In this document: piece by piece, positions 61,347 through 64,000 of the stretch
Layout of the letters: every line of letters begins with the position of its first letter
How positions within the stretch are numbered: the stretch's first letter is position 1
Source: Candidatus Accumulibacter proximus
Lineage (GTDB): Bacteria; Pseudomonadota; Gammaproteobacteria; Burkholderiales; Rhodocyclaceae
Direction: 5' to 3'
Assembly (NCBI GenBank): GCA_016709675.1
Contig: JADJMH010000034.1
Span: forward strand, 62,001 to 126,000
DNA: 64,000 nt
Notes under the pieces: model-generated
Database searches by the model: none
What the model was told of the DNA's origin: nothing
The model's input: the letters and a program-made list of their open reading frames with translations, nothing else
Position numbers and translations under genes: made by a program

Positions 61347-62663
61347 ATGGATTTTTCCATCTGGGCGCTGGTCGTCGGCGCGCTGCTGATCACCATGGTG
61401 CTCGCGGGCTCGCTTCTGAAGCGCTTGCCGGTCAGCCCGGCGATGCTCTATCTGGCGGTCGGCTTTGCCCTGGGGACTGCCGGTTGGGGGCTGATGACGC
61501 CAAACCCGCGGCAGATGTCGGGCCTCCTCGAACCTGTGGCCGAAATTGCGGTACTGATCTCTCTATTCTCCGTCGGCTTGAAGCTGGGCCTGCCGCTGGC
61601 GAGTCCGCAATGGCGCTTGCCGCTGCGCCTGGCCTTTGTGTCGATGGCACTGACAGTCGGGTTGATCGCGGCGGTCGGGTTCTTTCTGATTGGATTGCCG
61701 CTCGGCGCGGCCGTTCTGCTCGGTGGCATTCTGGCGCCGACCGACCCGGTGCTGGCGTCCGATGTCCAGGTGGACGAGCCGGGAGACCGCGACCGGCTGC
61801 GCTTCAGCCTGACCGGTGAGGGGGGGCTCAACGACGGTGTCGCCTTTCCTTTCGTCTTCCTTGGCCTCGGGTTGCTCGGCGTGCACGATCTTGGCGCCGC
61901 CGGCTGGCGATGGTTGGCGATCGATGTCCTCTGGGGGCTGGCGGGAGGCCTCGGCATCGGTGCGCTGTTTGGCACGATGATCGGCAAACTGGTGGTCTAT
62001 CTGCGCACTCATCACTGGCAAGCCGTCGGACTGGAAGAGTTCCTTGCCATCGGGCTGGTAGCCCTGACCTACGGCGTCGCGCAGCTTGCCCATGCGCTGG
62101 GATTTCTGGCCGTTTTTGCCGCCGGTCTGGCCCTGCAGCGTGTCAACCAAGACAGCCGCTCGCAGGCGGCCCCGAAGGATGGGCCGGCCGGCTTGCAGGG
62201 CAAAGCGGCGCACCTTGCCGTTGCCACCCATCCCGACCTCGCCGGAGCCTATATGGGGCAGGCGGTACGCGGTTTCAACGAGCAACTGGAGCGCATCGCC
62301 GAACTGGTGATTGTTCTGGTGGTCGGCGCGATGCTGTCCTACACCCGCGTCGATTGGGGTACGATCGGCTTCGTGCTGCTGCTGCTCGTGGTCCTTCGCC
62401 CGCTCTCGGTGTGGATCGGCTTGAGCGGCGCGTCGGTGTCGGGAGATCAGCGTCTTCTGATCTCGTGGTTCGGCATCCGTGGCATCGGCTCAATCTACTA
62501 TCTGATGTTCGCGCTCAATCATGGCCTCGTCGGCCCGCTGGCCGACGAGGCCATCACCCTGACCCTGACCACGGTAGGGGTTTCGATTGTCGTGCATGGC
62601 ATCTCCGTGACGCCATTGATGACCCGCTACGCCAGGCGGACGCTAGGCCGGAGCCGCCGCTAG
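61347..62663 (+). CDS. Cation:proton antiporter (CPA1/NhaP type)
   Basis: 438 residues with about 12 membrane segments. Antiporter marks: VGLKLGLPLASPQW, the motif GGILAPTDPVLASDVQVDEP and LTGEGGLNDGVAFPFVFLGL, which carries the ion-binding acidic residue (about 163-166), and WFGIRGIGSIYYLMFALNHG near the end. It is a Na+ or K+/H+ exchanger for pH and ion balance. There is no C-terminal regulatory domain. ATG at 61347; an upstream start is unlikely. Confidence 0.9.
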   Translation: MDFSIWALVVGALLITMVLAGSLLKRLPVSPAMLYLAVGFALGTAGWGLMTPNPRQMSGLLEPVAEIAVLISLFSVGLKLGLPLASPQWRLPLRLAFVSMALTVGLIAAVGFFLIGLPLGAAVLLGGILAPTDPVLASDVQVDEPGDRDRLRFSLTGEGGLNDGVAFPFVFLGLGLLGVHDLGAAGWRWLAIDVLWGLAGGLGIGALFGTMIGKLVVYLRTHHWQAVGLEEFLAIGLVALTYGVAQLAHALGFLAVFAAGLALQRVNQDSRSQAAPKDGPAGLQGKAAHLAVATHPDLAGAYMGQAVRGFNEQLERIAELVIVLVVGAMLSYTRVDWGTIGFVLLLLVVLRPLSVWIGLSGASVSGDQRLLISWFGIRGIGSIYYLMFALNHGLVGPLADEAITLTLTTVGVSIVVHGISVTPLMTRYARRTLGRSRR

Positions 62664-63023
62664 CAAGCTGGCAAACGCCACCAGGACGCACGCAATGCCT
62701 TCACGCCGGCATTGCCAGGCTGGTGCGGACGGCCAGCGGGCCGAGAATCTGGCACGCCGCTTCTTTCAGCGGCGCATAGCCACCCATCGTGCAAAGGGTG
62801 CGGATTTCGTGGCGGGCTTCGAGGCAAACTGATATGAACCGGTTCCCCTGCGCTGATCATCGGCGTGCATCGGCCTGGGCCCGGCCGGACTGATCGGCCG
62901 GGATCCTTTTGGTGCGAGCCGGTTGATCGAACGGATCTGATCCCTCGGCAGAGCCAGCGGTATCAGTGTCACTTTCCGTGGTGCTCGATGGAGTGACGGC
63001 GGTCGCGCTGGCAGGGTGGGGAC
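62664..63023 (-). other. Intergenic region (360 bases)
   Basis: Between the antiporter and the coiled-coil gene, which converge. No gene, clear terminator or repeat was recognised. Confidence 0.35.
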
Positions 63024-63308
63024 TTAGACCTGGGACTTGAAGTAGTTGAAGGAATGAACGAAGGCGTCGCGAATCTTCTCCATTTCGGCAACCATGGCGT
63101 CCCAGGAATCCTCGCCGGCGGCCTTGAGTTCGTCGAGCTTGGTGACGGCAAGCTGGGATTGCTCACGGAGCTTGGCCATCTGGTCGGCGTATTTCGCCCG
63201 CGCATCTGCTTTCGCTTCCTTTGCTTTGGCTTCCAGCTCGCTCATCTTTGCATTCACCTCGTCGAGTTGAAGTTTCATCTTCTCGATGTAGTCGTCTCTT
63301 TTTGACAT
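63024..63308 (-). CDS. Small coiled-coil protein
   Basis: 94 residues, ATG at 63308 behind AAGGAGCC. Almost wholly helical and charged: MKLQLDEVNAKMSELEAKAK, then AKYADQMAKLREQSQLAVTK and LDELKAAGEDSWDAMVAEME. Heptad-like repeats run from about 8 to 70. It resembles small stress-related coiled-coil proteins of the sll1863 type and, more distantly, phasin-like proteins. Function unproven. Its leader contains 9-base tandem repeats, and two palindromic sites lie farther upstream. Confidence 0.8.
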   Translation of the reverse strand: MSKRDDYIEKMKLQLDEVNAKMSELEAKAKEAKADARAKYADQMAKLREQSQLAVTKLDELKAAGEDSWDAMVAEMEKIRDAFVHSFNYFKSQV

Positions 63309-63324
63309 GGCTAAGGCTCCTTGT

Positions 63325-63371
63325 GGTTGAAAAGGTTGAAAAGGTTGAAAAGGTTGAAGAAAGGTTGAAAA
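63325..63371 (-). repeat. 9-base tandem repeats in the leader of the coiled-coil gene
   Basis: Plus-strand units GGTTGAAAA at 63325, 63334 and 63343 are perfect; a variant follows at 63352 (GGTTGAAGA plus two A) and a fifth perfect unit at 63363. On the transcript they read as TTTTCAACC repeats placed just upstream of the AAGGAGCC ribosome-binding site. Confidence 0.85.
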
Positions 63372-63471
63372 GGGTCTGGTCTGGGAGCGTTCAGGCGCTG
63401 TTCTGTATCGAATGGTGTCTTCCGGTCCCTCTGTTCACTGCTCAAGGATAGGCAGAGGAGGACGGGCAGTC

Positions 63472-63487
63472 TGTGCGCTGGCGTACA
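63472..63487. promoter_or_regulatory. Palindromic motif, copy 5 (TGTGCG-CTGG-CGTACA)
   Basis: A perfect match to TGTRCG-N4-CGYACA, 164 bases upstream of the coiled-coil gene start. The flanks extend the left arm to GTCTGTGCG, as in copy 4. Confidence 0.6.
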
Positions 63488-63611
63488 AAGGCTGGCAAAG
63501 CCTGGTACAAGCAGCACCGAACGCGCTTGTTCGGTCGTGCCTGGCGAGCCGGCTCGGAAGGTATCAGCCAGGGTCCAGCAACTGCGGACCTCTCTTCGCG
63601 CGACGCTGCAG

Positions 63612-63627
63612 TGTGCGGTAACGCACA
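63612..63627. promoter_or_regulatory. Palindromic motif, copy 6 (TGTGCG-GTAA-CGCACA)
   Basis: A perfect match to TGTRCG-N4-CGYACA, 60 bases before the GTG of the ATPase-like gene and 140 bases (centre to centre) from copy 5. The right flank again reads CGCACAGAC. Confidence 0.6.
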
Positions 63628-63687
63628 GACGTGGTGTGCCCCGGCCGTCCACCCTCCGGGTTGAAAGAAGACCAGAGGAGGACGACC

Positions 63688-64000
63688 GTGAGCCACATGA
63701 CCTCCCCTCAGGGGTCCGCAGTGTCGGCCGTCTCCGTGTTCGTGGGCGTGTTCCTCATCGTCGAATCCTTCGGCCCGTTCCTGATGGGCGTCTGGCTGGT
63801 ATCCAACGAGCACGCGCTGGCCCTCTTTGGTTTGCCGACGAACAGTGGGCTGCAGACCCTGATGCTCCTCCAACTGGTTATCGGGGGCAATGTGCTGCTG
63901 TTCGCCAGCGGCAGCGGAAAGGCCTCTCCGTGGCCGCCGCGCCCGCCGACAGCGCTCTTCTCGCTGCTTCTGCTTGCGCAGGTAACGACCACGCTGGTCT
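63688..64000 (+). CDS. Membrane protein like the C-terminal part of a P-type ATPase (3' end outside window)
   Basis: GTG at 63688 behind GAGGAGG; an ATG at 63697 is the alternative. 104 codons are visible. Three hydrophobic segments (VSVFVGVFLIVESFGPFLMG, then LQTLMLLQLVIGGNVLLFAS and TALFSLLLLAQVTTTLV) with GLPTNSGLQTL resemble the last membrane helices of PMA-type H+-ATPases. The catalytic part is not upstream: the frame closes at a TAA at 63619. It may be a split-off fragment or a small independent membrane protein. Confidence 0.55.
   Translation, partial: MSHMTSPQGSAVSAVSVFVGVFLIVESFGPFLMGVWLVSNEHALALFGLPTNSGLQTLMLLQLVIGGNVLLFASGSGKASPWPPRPPTALFSLLLLAQVTTTLV

Larger units (their letters stand above)
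63309..63687. other. Divergent regulatory region (379 bases)
   Basis: It separates the coiled-coil gene (minus) from the ATPase-like gene (plus) and contains the tandem repeat and palindrome copies 5 and 6. No ORF with a ribosome-binding site was seen inside. Confidence 0.5.

Noticed and set aside
63325..63371. Tandem 9-mers as a possible CRISPR array or origin iteron set.
   Set aside because: Units are only nine bases, contiguous and lie in a gene leader; no DnaA boxes, replication genes or cas genes are present.

Overview
The window is a GC-rich bacterial chromosome segment with dense, mostly housekeeping gene content. Gene order and protein character (scpA-scpB-rluB, rimP-nusA-infB-rbfA-truB, rnfABCDGE-nth, a PHB depolymerase, a polyphosphate kinase 2, a DUF1841 protein) fit a betaproteobacterium of the Rhodocyclales. 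The PHA plus polyphosphate genes would suit a polyphosphate-accumulating organism such as Candidatus Accumulibacter. That assignment is inferred from memory of the families, not from a search.

Layout. 0-8.1 kb: chromosome segregation (scpA end, scpB), 23S pseudouridylation (rluB), then the transcription/translation operon rimP-nusA-infB-rbfA-truB behind a leader with two terminator-like hairpins; rimP carries a one-base frameshift. 8.2-9.9 kb: a small c-type cytochrome and pyrD. 9.9-17.5 kb: a promoter, the six-gene Rnf ion-pumping oxidoreductase, nth, a FIST sensor protein and DUF1841. 17.6-19.6 kb: a MoxR ATPase with a CoxE-like VWA partner. 19.6-28.5 kb: a lipoprotein 5'-nucleotidase, a BON-LysM protein, an exported PHB depolymerase, methionine aminotransferase, mscL and an M16 peptidase. 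28.9-38 kb: a small conserved-looking ORF, a broken SulP transporter, a possible group II intron remnant, a ParB-like protein, a FadR-type regulator with a likely autoregulatory operator, glcDEF, and a decaying acyl-CoA synthetase. 38-48 kb: PP2C phosphatase, RhlE helicase, a lipoprotein, ugpB-ugpQ without permease genes, alaS, a 19-G tract, ltaE and a Nudix hydrolase. 48-52 kb: an Mla/MCE-type lipid transport operon on the minus strand. 52-64 kb: ppk2, several small exported proteins of unknown role (one collagen-like), an alpha/beta hydrolase, a methyltransferase, a YkgJ-type cysteine-cluster protein, a YddA/SbmA-type ABC exporter, a cation/proton antiporter, a small coiled-coil protein and the start of a gene resembling the C-terminal membrane part of a P-type ATPase.

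The most unusual pattern is a palindrome, TGTRCG-N4-CGYACA, with four perfect copies and two weaker ones. All lie in intergenic DNA between 51.7 and 63.7 kb, next to ppk2/mlaE, small exported-protein genes, the coiled-coil gene and the ATPase-like gene. It looks like the binding site of one regulator. Three genes show signs of decay or sequence error (rimP, sulP, acyl-CoA synthetase). No rRNA, tRNA, intact IS element or CRISPR array was seen.
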